From Bacilli bacterium (lineage in GTDB: Bacteria > Bacillota_I > Bacilli_A > Izemoplasmatales > Hujiaoplasmataceae), in assembly GCA_018400565.1 (NCBI GenBank), contig JAGYMP010000074.1, positions 1 through 13,753 on the forward strand: 13,753 nucleotides of DNA. The letters are read 5' to 3'. This document shows, piece after piece, positions 1-9,100 of the stretch (position 1 is the first letter of the stretch; every line of letters begins with the position of its first letter). Made by a program: the position numbers and the translations under genes. The notes under the pieces are model-generated. The model was not told the DNA's origin. It made no database searches and saw nothing but the letters and a program-made list of their open reading frames with translations.

Positions 1-1
1 C

Positions 2-1096
2 ATACACATACCGTTCTGCGAACATATCTGTAATTATTGTGATTTTCCAAAACTCGTCATCGAAAAGGACAGACAGGATGCTTATGTTGAGGCGTTGATC
101 ACCGAATTGTTGTCATACAAGGATGATCTGCAATCCCTCAGGACGATATATGTGGGCGGAGGGACACCTTCATGGCTTAAGAAAGACTTATGGAAACGAT
201 TGATCGCTTCCATGGAGAATATGTTTGACTTCAATCAGATTAAGGAATTCACGGTTGAAGCCAATCCGATCCATATCGATCGTGAATGGATTACCTTGTG
301 GATGAATTCCCACGTTTCGCGCATCAGTCTGGGAGTGCAAAGCACGCAAGAAAACACACTTCAAGTGCTCGGCAGAAGACATCGACATGAAGACATCCAA
401 CGTGCCCTTGATTTATTAAGCACTGACAACGCATTCGATCTAAATTTGGATTTTATGCATGGTGTGTTCGGACAGACCCTCGATGATGTTCGGTCTGATT
501 TGGATTATGTGTCAAAAATAAAACCATCCCACATTTCCTATTACGGTTTGATTTTGGAAGAGGGGACCATTCTTGATCATAAAGTCAAACAAGGGTTGAT
601 TCGGATGCCGGATGAAGATTTAGCTGTTTCGATGATTGAAACCGTCAATCAATCATTGCGACGAATGGGGTATCATCATTATGAGATAAGCAACTATGCC
701 CTACAGGGAAAGGAGTCTCTCCATAACCTTGCTTATTGGCGCATGAAGCCTTATCTCGGAGTCGGAACAGGCGCATCTTCTCAAGCCTTCGGCAGACGGT
801 TCAAGAACGACGATCGTCTTTTCGGTTACATAAACAGGGTGAAAAGAACGAATCGAGGTGTGGCAAAAGACGAAGCATATGATGCGATGCAGGAATATGT
901 GCTTATGGGTCTTCGGACAAAGACCGGCATTGATTTGTCTGCATTTTCCCGCCGTTTCAGGATTGATGTTTTCAAAGCTTTTCCCCGTCTTTACCGTTTT
1001 GTGGACAGTACTTTTTTAAAGGTTGAGCGGGATAGGTTATATCTGACCGAGGCCGGCATGATGGTGTCGAACCAAATTTTCCTTTCGTTGTTCTGA
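2..1096 (+). CDS. hemW: HemW-type radical SAM heme chaperone (5' end cut by window edge)
   Basis: The reading frame is open from the first bases of the window, so the gene begins upstream; the TTG at 95 is internal. The first visible residues read IHIPFCEHICNYCDF, the CxxxCxxC cysteine triad (bases 17-40) that binds the radical-SAM 4Fe-4S cluster, with Phe where HemN has a fourth Cys. A GGGTPS SAM-binding motif lies at 155-172. HNLAYW at 722-739 matches the HNxxYW motif that marks HemW, the heme-binding chaperone, apart from HemN, the coproporphyrinogen dehydrogenase. From family knowledge, HemW is cytoplasmic or membrane-associated and delivers heme to respiratory proteins. About 364 residues are visible against a usual 375-380, so only some 10-15 are missing. 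The usual GLPxQ motif reads GVFGQ here, losing its proline. xerD starts 9 bases after the stop, which suggests one operon. Such proteins are often misannotated as coproporphyrinogen oxidases. Confidence 0.92.
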   Translation: MHIPFCEHICNYCDFPKLVIEKDRQDAYVEALITELLSYKDDLQSLRTIYVGGGTPSWLKKDLWKRLIASMENMFDFNQIKEFTVEANPIHIDREWITLWMNSHVSRISLGVQSTQENTLQVLGRRHRHEDIQRALDLLSTDNAFDLNLDFMHGVFGQTLDDVRSDLDYVSKIKPSHISYYGLILEEGTILDHKVKQGLIRMPDEDLAVSMIETVNQSLRRMGYHHYEISNYALQGKESLHNLAYWRMKPYLGVGTGASSQAFGRRFKNDDRLFGYINRVKRTNRGVAKDEAYDAMQEYVLMGLRTKTGIDLSAFSRRFRIDVFKAFPRLYRFVDSTFLKVERDRLYLTEAGMMVSNQIFLSLF

Positions 1097-1105
1097 GGTG
1101 ATAGA

Positions 1106-2014
1106 ATGCTTAAAAATCTTATCAAAGAATATGTTTACTACCTCAAAGTAACAAAAGGTCTGGCAAAAAACACCGTTGACTCTTACACGCGGGATCTATT
1201 GGATTATGCTGATTATCTGGAAAAAAACAGAAACCGCACCCAGATATTCCAAATCAAAAAAAAAGATGTGTCCGCTTATCTTAAGGCACTCAGAAACCGC
1301 GGAATTTCACCGAAGACGGTGACCAGGCATTTATCATCGATTCGGTCGTTCCACCGCTATGCACACAGTGAAAATCTGATTGACGATAATGTGGTCAATA
1401 AGGTTCGACCGCCCAAACAAAAAAAATCACTTCCTGTGATTTTAAACGAAGCTGAAGTTGATTGTCTTATTGAGAACGCCGGCGACGGGAAAAAGCCATT
1501 ATCTCTTCGAAACGTGGCGATGGTTGAGCTTGCATACGGAGCTGGTCTGCGTGCCAGCGAACTTGTCGGACTCAATCTAGAGGATATCCATCTTCCAAAA
1601 GCATTGGTCCATGTGACAGGGAAAGGAAACAAAGAACGGATTGTTCCGATCGGCGAATCTTGTGTTGAGGCCCTTCGTTCATATATCACACACGGTCGAC
1701 AAGCGCTTCGACCGAAGACACAAAAGGTCTTGTTTTTGAATCGTTTCGGAAAACGTCTTTCACGTGTGGGGATGTATTCCGTCATGAAGACACTTGCTGA
1801 GCGTGCGGGTATTGACAAAAGAATTTCCCCACACACCTTACGACATTCATTTGCGACCCACCTTTTGGAACACGGGGCCGATTTGAAGGCTGTTCAGGAA
1901 TTGTTGGGGCATGAAGATGTCATGACGACAGAATTATACACACATCTCAGCAAAAACCATTTGCGGAGAGCCTATGAAAAAGCTCATCCGCGCGCAAAAG
2001 GAGAAGAGGAGTGA
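1106..2014 (+). CDS. xerD: Tyrosine recombinase XerD
   Basis: This is a site-specific tyrosine recombinase of 302 residues. The N-terminal SAM-like core-binding domain covers about residues 1-90 and the catalytic domain about 110-295. All six catalytic residues are visible: R149 (GAGLRASEL), K173 (TGKGNKE), H243 and R246 (HTLRHSFATHLL), H269 (LLGHED) and nucleophile Y278 (ELYTHL). Their spacing is nearly that of E. coli XerD. The family resolves chromosome dimers at dif sites with XerC and the FtsK translocase. XerD is preferred over XerC because deoB follows directly, as in the Bacillus xerD(ripX)-drm order, but the paralogue assignment is inference. A GAGGTG ribosome binding site lies 5 bases before the ATG. 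The stop overlaps a possible GTG start of deoB, implying translational coupling. An integron or phage integrase is unlikely: length and motifs are housekeeping, and no att site or cargo is visible. Confidence 0.9.
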   Translation: MLKNLIKEYVYYLKVTKGLAKNTVDSYTRDLLDYADYLEKNRNRTQIFQIKKKDVSAYLKALRNRGISPKTVTRHLSSIRSFHRYAHSENLIDDNVVNKVRPPKQKKSLPVILNEAEVDCLIENAGDGKKPLSLRNVAMVELAYGAGLRASELVGLNLEDIHLPKALVHVTGKGNKERIVPIGESCVEALRSYITHGRQALRPKTQKVLFLNRFGKRLSRVGMYSVMKTLAERAGIDKRISPHTLRHSFATHLLEHGADLKAVQELLGHEDVMTTELYTHLSKNHLRRAYEKAHPRAKGEEE

Positions 2015-3195
2015 CTATGCATTACGAACGCATTTTTTTGATAGTGATCGATTCAGTCGGAGCGGGTGAACTGCCCGATGCGGAAGCATTCGGTGATAAG
2101 GGTGCCAACACCATCGGCAATCTCGCAAAAGCGACAGGAGGCATCCATCTTCCCGTGTTAGAATCTTTTGGTTACGGCAATTTGACCGAAATCAAAGGTG
2201 TTCCACCCGTTGCCCATCCAAAAGCGAATACGACGAAGATGGCAGAGCTCTCAAACGGGAAGGATACGATGACCGGTCATTGGGAAATTATGGGTATCAA
2301 AACCACCGAACCTTTCCAGACGTTCACAGAAACCGGGTTCCCCGATGATTTGATTGAAGAAATCGAAGATCAGACGGGACGCAAGGTGATCGGCAACAAA
2401 GCTGCCTCCGGCACCGAAATCATCAAAGAACTCGGCAAAGAACATCGCAGGACCGGTGCAATCATCGTCTACACCAGTGCAGATTCGGTTTTACAGATTG
2501 CCGCACATAAGGATGTCGTACCACTTAAGGAATTATATGATATCTGTGAAAAGGTTCGTGAGATAACTAAAAAACCAAAATGGGCTGTTGCACGGGTCAT
2601 TGCCCGTCCTTTCGTCGGAACATTGGAAGAAGGATACACGCGCACGGCTGATCGCCATGATTATGCCGTGGATCCGTCGTCCCAAACCGTTCTTGATTAT
2701 CTCGAAAAAAACGACTATGATGTCATATCAGTTGGTAAAATCCGTGATATTTTCAATGGATCGGGGATTACCGATCATCATGACATCGAATCAAACCATC
2801 ATGGCATGGAGATTGTCATGTCCTTGACAGATGATGCATTCAAGGGGCTTTGCTTTACGAATTTGGTGGATTTTGATGCCAAATACGGACACCGAAGAAA
2901 TCCGGAAGGCTACAAAGATGCGATGGAAGAATTCGATCGTGACCTTGCTGAATTAATCGAGAAACTCAATGATGATGATTTGTTGATCGTGACGGCAGAC
3001 CACGGTAATGATCCCACCCATCACGGCACGGATCATACACGTGAATATGTACCTCTCTTTATTTACAACGACCAGCTTAAAGGACGTTTTTTGCCGGAAT
3101 CAGATACATTTGCTGATATAGGAGCGACCATCGCAGATAATTTCAATGTTGATCAGACAAACTACGGTAAGAGTTTGTTGAGCGAATTGAAATAA
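2011..3195 (+). CDS. deoB: Phosphopentomutase DeoB
   Basis: DeoB interconverts (deoxy)ribose 1-phosphate and 5-phosphate, feeding nucleoside-derived pentose into central metabolism. The protein has 394 residues, the usual length of this cytosolic alkaline-phosphatase-superfamily enzyme. Manganese ligands are visible: D14 (DSVGAGELPDA), D289 and H294 (VDFDAKYGH), D330 and H331 (TADHGND) and H342 (GTDHTREY). The phosphoacceptor threonine lies in KDTMTGHWE (residues 84-92). The cap domain carries IVYTSADSVLQIAAH and RVIARPFVG. Two starts are possible: GTG at 2011, overlapping the xerD stop by 4 bases with AAGGAG 7 bases upstream, or ATG at 2017 with GAGGAG 5 bases upstream; the difference is two residues. 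Bacillus deoB likewise follows xerD, but the usual next gene, a purine nucleoside phosphorylase, is absent, and the block ends in hairpins against a convergent gene. Confidence 0.95.
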   Translation: MTMHYERIFLIVIDSVGAGELPDAEAFGDKGANTIGNLAKATGGIHLPVLESFGYGNLTEIKGVPPVAHPKANTTKMAELSNGKDTMTGHWEIMGIKTTEPFQTFTETGFPDDLIEEIEDQTGRKVIGNKAASGTEIIKELGKEHRRTGAIIVYTSADSVLQIAAHKDVVPLKELYDICEKVREITKKPKWAVARVIARPFVGTLEEGYTRTADRHDYAVDPSSQTVLDYLEKNDYDVISVGKIRDIFNGSGITDHHDIESNHHGMEIVMSLTDDAFKGLCFTNLVDFDAKYGHRRNPEGYKDAMEEFDRDLAELIEKLNDDDLLIVTADHGNDPTHHGTDHTREYVPLFIYNDQLKGRFLPESDTFADIGATIADNFNVDQTNYGKSLLSELK

Positions 3196-3197
3196 AA

Positions 3198-3221
3198 AAA
3201 GACGGAAATCAATCCGTCTTT
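3198..3221 (-). terminator. Intrinsic terminator of the coiled-coil operon (possibly bidirectional)
   Basis: A perfect 9-bp stem, AAAGACGGA / TCCGTCTTT, has a 6-base loop. On the minus strand it is followed by a T-rich tract (TTTTTTT ATTT, including the end of the stem), as expected for rho-independent termination of the coiled-coil operon. The TGA stop of that operon (3209-3211) lies in the loop, and its last codons (Lys-Thr-Asp) form one arm. On the plus strand only TTTATT follows, so it would be a weaker stop for deoB. Confidence 0.8.
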
Positions 3222-6151
3222 ATTGGGAAACCGAGTGATTCGGTTTCCTTTTTGATTGTTTTTAGCTTCTCTGTCCAGGTTTTCTTGCGATTGGATGCGT
3301 TTGTCTTGAAAATGTGATTGATTTGTTTGTCTTTACGTGCTTTCTTTTCGTATTTTTTGTACATCGTTTCAGTATTATGGTTGCGGTTTTTCATATGTTT
3401 GTGAACTTGTTGATGGCGTTTCTTGGTATCCATCAAATCATGTTCATATCCTGAAACCGATTGTTCATAGAGTTCATCGAGATTAACGTTTGCCTGTGCC
3501 GCTTCGTTCTTGAATGTTGTTTTTTGTTCATCCAAACGTACTTTTTGTTCGTTTTTGATGGATGTGGTTTTTTCAAGTTTGTTTTGACATTGATTGATCA
3601 TTCCAATGGTTTGCTCAGCAAGGTCATTGAGGGCTTGATCGGTTTGTGTCCGGATGGCTTCAATCGTTGTTTTATAATGTTCCTTCAACCGATCCTTTTC
3701 CTTAAGAAGCCTGCGGAGCTCATCGGTTTTTTTTGAAGCGGACATTTTGTCTGAATTTGGGGTCATATGAACTTTACGATATGCTTCGATCAACGCATCG
3801 GTCGAGGCATCAAGATGTTGTTCAGCTTTTTTAAGACGGGACTGATAGCGTTTGTTGAGGTTATCGAGTTGCTCGAAAAACAGTGTGTCCAAAGGGTTAA
3901 TCATATTTTTTAGATAGGGTTCAAGGGTCTCAAGACGTTCTTTGGCGTCATCATAGATTTCTTTCATTTTCGCTTTGGTTTCATCGCGCGTTTCCAAAGC
4001 GTCATCAAACGCTTTTTTGTAATGAGTTTTGAGACTTTTAAGTTTGTCTTCCAAACGATTGAGTTCCTCGTCATTTAAACGCTTTTGACTGAGATTGTCG
4101 AGATCGGTTTCCATTTTTTGTTTCTTTTCGGTAATTTCTCTTTTCAATTGTCGTTTGATGGAGGATCGTTTGGTTTGGTCCAATAAATGGGCTTGTCTAT
4201 AATAAAATTCTTCATAGGTCTCAACGATTTGTCGTCGTTTTTTATCGTAAGTCTCAAGAATACGGTCAATCGCTTCAAGATGGTAATTTTTTTCTTCATC
4301 GAACGCGTGTAACAAAGCGTTTATTTTCAACTCATATTCATTATCCGCATTTTCGAATTCATCTTTTGCGAAACGAATGCGATTTTTGTATGTGTTAAGA
4401 ATAAATTCATGATGAATGGTTTCCTCTCGATCGGCTCTCGACGCTTGCATGACAAGGAAATTCAACTCGTTTTCCATGAGTGTTTTAAAACCAAGAGTTT
4501 CGATGTCATATTTTTTTAATGATCGTTCGATCTCAGTTTTGGTATCATTGTACTGTACATTTTGTTTTCTTTCCATGCGGATGTCATCCGTGGTCAATGT
4601 GTTGATTTTATTTTGCATCTGGCGATTAAGATTTATTTTCGCATTAAGATGATTGACATTTGCGGTCAGGGAATCAATCCATTTGCTTAATTTAATCTGT
4701 TCTTTTTCAATCGACTCACGATGTCTGAGGGATTTGATTTTTTGATTTGTTTCGCTTTCGAACATCGTGACGATAACGTCATTGATGTCAAGCTGCTGAT
4801 CGATCATATGTTGTTTGACACTGCTTGTCAGTGTTAGTTCGAGGTGGTTGATTTGATTTTTGGTTGTCAAAATACCGATTTCAGATTTAATATCAGCTTG
4901 AAATTCGCGTTCCAGGCGATGACTGTCAAACCATTTCAATTCTTCATGGATAATGTGGGTCGATTGTTCAGCAATGATTTGAGCCAAAAAGGAATCGACT
5001 TCAAGCAATTCTTCGAATAAAGCAAGATTCATTTTAACCTGGTGCGCACGGTCATGTTTTTTTTCAAGATATCGGCCGTAATAGGTCTGATATTGCTTGT
5101 ATGTCGTCACAAAAGCAATATTATGTTCTTTAATGGTTTTTTCTTTGATGGATTTCCATTTGCTTTGTTTTTTGAGTTTCTTGATCAAATTGCCAGTTGT
5201 TCTCTTGTCCTTGTCACGATCGGCCTCGGCAATCCGACGTTTCAGGTGACGTATTTTAGATGGGGGATCGTCAAAAAAACGGGTGTCGGAAAAGTGTTTT
5301 TCCGCAGTTTCCTGCAATTTTTTCTTAAGTTGGCGGTTGTAGATTTTTTTGAGACGTGTCTCGAATCTTTTTTTTATGTTGTTTTTTTCTGATGCAAATG
5401 CCTTCATATAACGTTGGGATTCATTTTGTTTTCGGCGGCGGATATCATTTAATTCTGATGATGTGGGGTTGGGTTCTAAGAAAGAGACATTCTCAGCGGA
5501 GTAGCGCTTCTTTCTTTGGCTTATAAACTGACGGATGATATTTTTACGTTGATTTTTTTCTTGTATGATCTGGCTGATCGATTGGTCCAGCTTTTTGATT
5601 TTTTGATTGGTTTCCTCAAACAATTCAAAGATGCTCTCTTTGTGTTCTTCAATGACATCATCGATCTGTTTGGCAATGTCCGTATAATCATTGAACATGT
5701 TCTCTTTGTCAGTCACGCTGTTAAGGTAAGTTGTCTCAAAAGCTTCGAAGAATGCATTTTCTTCATCTTTAAGCATGGATTTTAATGCATGAAGGTCTTG
5801 AATGCCTTCGTCGGCTGATGAAGCATTCACCTTCAGGAGATCCATGTTTTCTTTTCGGATACGCTCCTCGGTCTGTTCAAACACACGTTGTCGATCAATG
5901 ATTGTTTCTTCGTCATGAAGAAAATATGTCTTCTTCATGCGATTGGCTTTTTCATGCATTTCCCTGATGCGTGTTTCAATGTCTTTAAGGTTGTTTAAGG
6001 TGATGTGACGATGGTCAGCAGTGTGTTTTTTGATGGTTGCATAAAACGATTCGAATGATGCCAAGGTATTTTTGTTTTTTTGTTTCGATGATTCGCGATA
6101 TTGCTTCATGCTGTCTTCGATCGTATTAAGATCATGGTTGTTTTCGGCCAT
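3209..6151 (-). CDS. Large coiled-coil protein of unknown function, second gene of pair
   Basis: I do not recognise this family. The protein has 980 residues from ATG at 6151. A GTG at 6160 would give 983, but it falls inside the strong GGAGGTGA ribosome binding site (6164-6157), which suits the ATG. The sequence is nearly continuous amphipathic helix rich in Lys, Glu, Asp, Gln and Asn, with about 8 Gly, 8 Pro, 4 Trp and 1 Cys by eye. There is no signal peptide, membrane segment, Walker motif or enzymatic signature. Numbered from the GTG, likely breaks or hinges fall at the prolines near 230 (LEPNPTSS), 299 (DDPPSK), 748-756 (EPYLKNMINP) and 801. The C-terminal 70 residues are strongly basic. 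The first gene of the pair ends only 21 bases upstream, so the two are probably coupled. A cytoskeletal, filament or scaffold role is inference from composition alone. An SMC/Rad50-type protein is unlikely without ATPase heads. Confidence 0.85.
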   Translation of the reverse strand: MAENNHDLNTIEDSMKQYRESSKQKNKNTLASFESFYATIKKHTADHRHITLNNLKDIETRIREMHEKANRMKKTYFLHDEETIIDRQRVFEQTEERIRKENMDLLKVNASSADEGIQDLHALKSMLKDEENAFFEAFETTYLNSVTDKENMFNDYTDIAKQIDDVIEEHKESIFELFEETNQKIKKLDQSISQIIQEKNQRKNIIRQFISQRKKRYSAENVSFLEPNPTSSELNDIRRRKQNESQRYMKAFASEKNNIKKRFETRLKKIYNRQLKKKLQETAEKHFSDTRFFDDPPSKIRHLKRRIAEADRDKDKRTTGNLIKKLKKQSKWKSIKEKTIKEHNIAFVTTYKQYQTYYGRYLEKKHDRAHQVKMNLALFEELLEVDSFLAQIIAEQSTHIIHEELKWFDSHRLEREFQADIKSEIGILTTKNQINHLELTLTSSVKQHMIDQQLDINDVIVTMFESETNQKIKSLRHRESIEKEQIKLSKWIDSLTANVNHLNAKINLNRQMQNKINTLTTDDIRMERKQNVQYNDTKTEIERSLKKYDIETLGFKTLMENELNFLVMQASRADREETIHHEFILNTYKNRIRFAKDEFENADNEYELKINALLHAFDEEKNYHLEAIDRILETYDKKRRQIVETYEEFYYRQAHLLDQTKRSSIKRQLKREITEKKQKMETDLDNLSQKRLNDEELNRLEDKLKSLKTHYKKAFDDALETRDETKAKMKEIYDDAKERLETLEPYLKNMINPLDTLFFEQLDNLNKRYQSRLKKAEQHLDASTDALIEAYRKVHMTPNSDKMSASKKTDELRRLLKEKDRLKEHYKTTIEAIRTQTDQALNDLAEQTIGMINQCQNKLEKTTSIKNEQKVRLDEQKTTFKNEAAQANVNLDELYEQSVSGYEHDLMDTKKRHQQVHKHMKNRNHNTETMYKKYEKKARKDKQINHIFKTNASNRKKTWTEKLKTIKKETESLGFPIKTD
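3226..3263 (+). terminator. Intrinsic terminator of deoB, embedded in the convergent coding region
   Basis: A perfect 9-bp stem, GGAAACCGA / TCGGTTTCC (3226-3234 and 3240-3248), has a 5-base loop. TTTTTGATTGTTTTT follows directly, a good plus-strand U-tract. It lies about 30 bases past the deoB stop but inside the last codons (Glu-Thr-Glu-Ser-Leu-Gly-Phe-Pro) of the opposite-strand coiled-coil gene. It is therefore the likelier stop for hemW-xerD-deoB transcripts, with the hairpin at 3198-3221 serving the minus strand. Confidence 0.75.
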
Positions 6152-6166
6152 GTCATTCACCTCCCA
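6149..6166 (-). promoter_or_regulatory. Shine-Dalgarno that decides the start of the second coiled-coil gene
   Basis: On the minus strand TTGGGAGGTGAATGACATG is read. GGAGGTGA is near-perfectly complementary to the 16S 3' end and sits 5 bases before the ATG at 6151. The upstream in-frame GTG at 6160 is part of this element and so is unlikely to be the initiator. The site lies directly after the stop of the first coiled-coil gene (6173-6175), giving short-range translational coupling. Confidence 0.7.
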
Positions 6167-6172
6167 ATGTCA

Positions 6173-9100
6173 TTATTTGTTGATGAATCTTGTTTGTTTC
6201 TCAGAGCTTTTTCTTTCATTCAGTTGCAGTTTTTCTTTCGTGTCCATTGTTTTTTGTTGCATGATATGCTGCATTGTCTCAATATTATCAGTCAAAAAAT
6301 CATGCATGGTAATCATCCGTGTGAACGGATTGTCATTTGTCATGTTATTGAGCAAGGAATCTGCCTGGCTCCGTAATTTTTCATTGAATGTCTGCATGTC
6401 CGTATCCATATGTTCGTTCGATTGTCGATGTGATTCAAGGAGATCGGTTTGGGCATCAATAAGATTTTGTTGGAGATTGTCGCGCGCCGTTGATAGATGT
6501 TCTTTGATAACGTTGATCTTTTTGAGAAAAGCAGGTCGTGAGAGATATTTTGTGTTTTCAATTTGTCGGAATGTTTGATTAAGATGGTAACGGTTTTTTT
6601 CGTGGATGATTGTGATATCTTTTTCACGGTTGACATAATAAGCATCTTTGTCATTTTCGATATCATGTGTTCGTTGATCGAGTGATTTGATCTTTGTCGC
6701 ATTAGCGGATTTTTTTGAACGGACAAAGGCGACAACATAGTCGTGTTCATTGTCACGTTTGCGTTTGAGCAGTTTATTCAAACGCTTGATGTAGGTCTGA
6801 ACATTCTTCTTTGTGCGGGACAAGCTTTTTTCCACATTGTCATGTGCATGCATAATCGCTTCAATTTGCTTTATCCGTTTCTTTTTGGTTTCTTTAAGAA
6901 GGGATTTTGTGGCATGTTTGATCTTCTTAGTTTTTTTGGTGTTTGCAAGCGAGGTGTCTTTTAAAATACGGTCGGTCTCTGAGAGACGCTTATCGACGCG
7001 TCTTGTGATGTTCGTATAAGCTTTTTTAATTTTTTTCAGAGTTTTTTTCCTCATATGTTTTTCATCGTTAATGTCCTTAACCAGTGCAATCAGGATACCA
7101 TCGATTTTCTTTGATTTTTTTTCAGTGAAAGCGATTTGCTTGGATATGTGAATGACATCTTTGCGTATTGTCTGTTTAATAAATGAGGTAAGAAGGCTTG
7201 TGATTTTGTTGTCATGCCGATTGATGATCTTAATCATTTTGTCAATATATTTCGTTGCTTGATTTTTAAATGACTTCAGCTTGGAAGATGCTTGCAATTT
7301 GTTTTTACAGGTCGATATAAGGATAATAATCTTGCGTTCGAAATCGGGTAGAAGTGTCCGTATGGATTTCATGTCCTTATCAGCGATAAAGCTGTCGAGT
7401 TTGTCAATGGTTTCTACGATGGAGTTTTGTCTGAGAAGAAAATCGTATGAGAAATCAGCTAATAAACTTGGATTGAAATTTCGGGAAGTCGATCCGTGGA
7501 TATCCAGCAAATACTTTTTCAGGACATCTTTGTTTTTGTCCATCAAAGAAGATATGATATCAATGCTGTGATTGACCTTTTGATTTTTGTCGATGATGTC
7601 TTGGTGGATCGGACGGATATTTATCAGCAAATCGTCAATGAGAAGTTGTTGCATGGCGTCGCGTTTATGTTTTACAGTTGACACGAAAGATTTTATGTCG
7701 TCATCATCGATTAACATTGTTTTGATGGCTTCAAATTCATTTTCGCTGATCGAACGAATGGTTGCATGCTTGTGACGATAGGCTTTCATTCTCTTTTTGA
7801 AAGTGTCAAGGTTATCACGGTTCGTTCGTTTGATTTTCTCGCGTGCCTGAGTCAAAAGGTATATGTCCCGTGTATGTTCAAAATCGGTATTCTCGAGCAA
7901 CCATTTTTTTTGAAGGTCAGCCAACCGTCCTCTGTGTGTCAGTTTGGACATCAGCATTTTCTTTTGTAATTCATAGACGTTATGCTGTATGTCATGTTCG
8001 CAATTTGTCAGCTTCTTGGTATGTTTTTCATAAACATCGAGACCGGCATTTTTTTTATGGATTTCCAGAGCAGAGTTCTCAATGAACAAAAAAGCATCTT
8101 GATATGCCCTTTTTAGATTGATTGTCTTAAGATTGTAATCATGTTGCATTTCGATGAAATTTTGGTATTGGCTAAGTTTTGCTTTTGTTTTTTCGTAATC
8201 ACCGCGGACGTGTTTGTTTTCCATTTGCTTTTTGACGTCAGCGATTTTGATTCTTGTGCTTGATTCAAGCGTGATCAGTTCTTTGCTAAGGGAATCCATG
8301 TGTTTTAACTTGTCGGTCAATGTTGAGATGGTTTCGTTAATATTGACGATGAATTGGTTTTTGTATTCTTCGATATCCTTAGCGGTGGTAGTGAGATGGT
8401 TATTCTTTCTGTTAAGATATGTATTGTGGTATTGGATGAAATCAGAGAGAAGATTATCAACTGCATCAAAATTTTCTCCGAGATAAAAGTGGAAATTACT
8501 TAGAAGATTAATTGAATTTTGTAAGAAATCAATTGGGGATTGGTAATTCAATTTGATTTCTTCAGCACGTTTAAAGGAATCCATTTTAATCTTCTTTATT
8601 TCGTTTTGAAGTTTGTAGACTTGAAGATTATTGATTTCCTTGTTGTTGTCAAGCAAACTGTTTGCTTTTATCTCCATAATGTCATGCTTGAGGATGGATT
8701 GTTCAAGACGTTTTTTATCATCGGCGGCCTTGGCTTGCTCCATGTCACTCTTGATTTTCTGTTTAGCAACTGTCCAAGTTGACCGGAGGTCTTTTTCAAA
8801 CGATTGTGCGCGGTTTTTAACGGTTTTTATCTGCTGGGAATAATCACGTATGCGGGCTTGATTGTATGCGGTATGTGGCTGTTGCCGCTTTTTGCTTTCC
8901 TTTTTGATGTCTGTCTGAATGGTTTGGAAAGAATTAACCAGATGTTTAAAATGTTTGTTAATTGTGCGTTTTGTTTTTCTTAGCGTGTCAAGTGTGTCCA
9001 TGACGGTTTGATTGAAGTCGGATAACTTCTGTTTTCTCTCCTCGACCAGTTGGTTCTTAAGACTATCAAGAGTGTTTCGTGATGATTCAATCGCCCATAC

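Noticed and set aside
95..97. TTG as the start of the first gene
   Set aside because: The frame is open upstream to base 2 and encodes the essential CxxxCxxC motif there, so this TTG is internal.
1357..1836. 159-codon minus-strand open frame
   Set aside because: It lies wholly antisense to the catalytic domain of xerD and shows no family features or good ribosome binding site.
5042..5392. Plus-strand hydrophobic open frame resembling a small membrane protein
   Set aside because: It is antisense to Lys/Glu-rich coding DNA; complements of those codons give Phe, Leu and Val, so the hydrophobicity is an artefact. The same applies to other plus-strand frames between 3.4 and 9.6 kb.
6072..6578. 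168-codon plus-strand Cys/Ser/Phe-rich frame spanning the junction of the coiled-coil genes
   Set aside because: Antisense to both genes across their junction, with no convincing ribosome binding site or promoter; composition is explained by the opposite strand.
6340..6756. 138-codon minus-strand frame overlapping the first coiled-coil gene
   Set aside because: It is an out-of-frame shadow on the same strand. The main frame is continuous through it, so it is neither a frameshift nor a nested gene that I can support.
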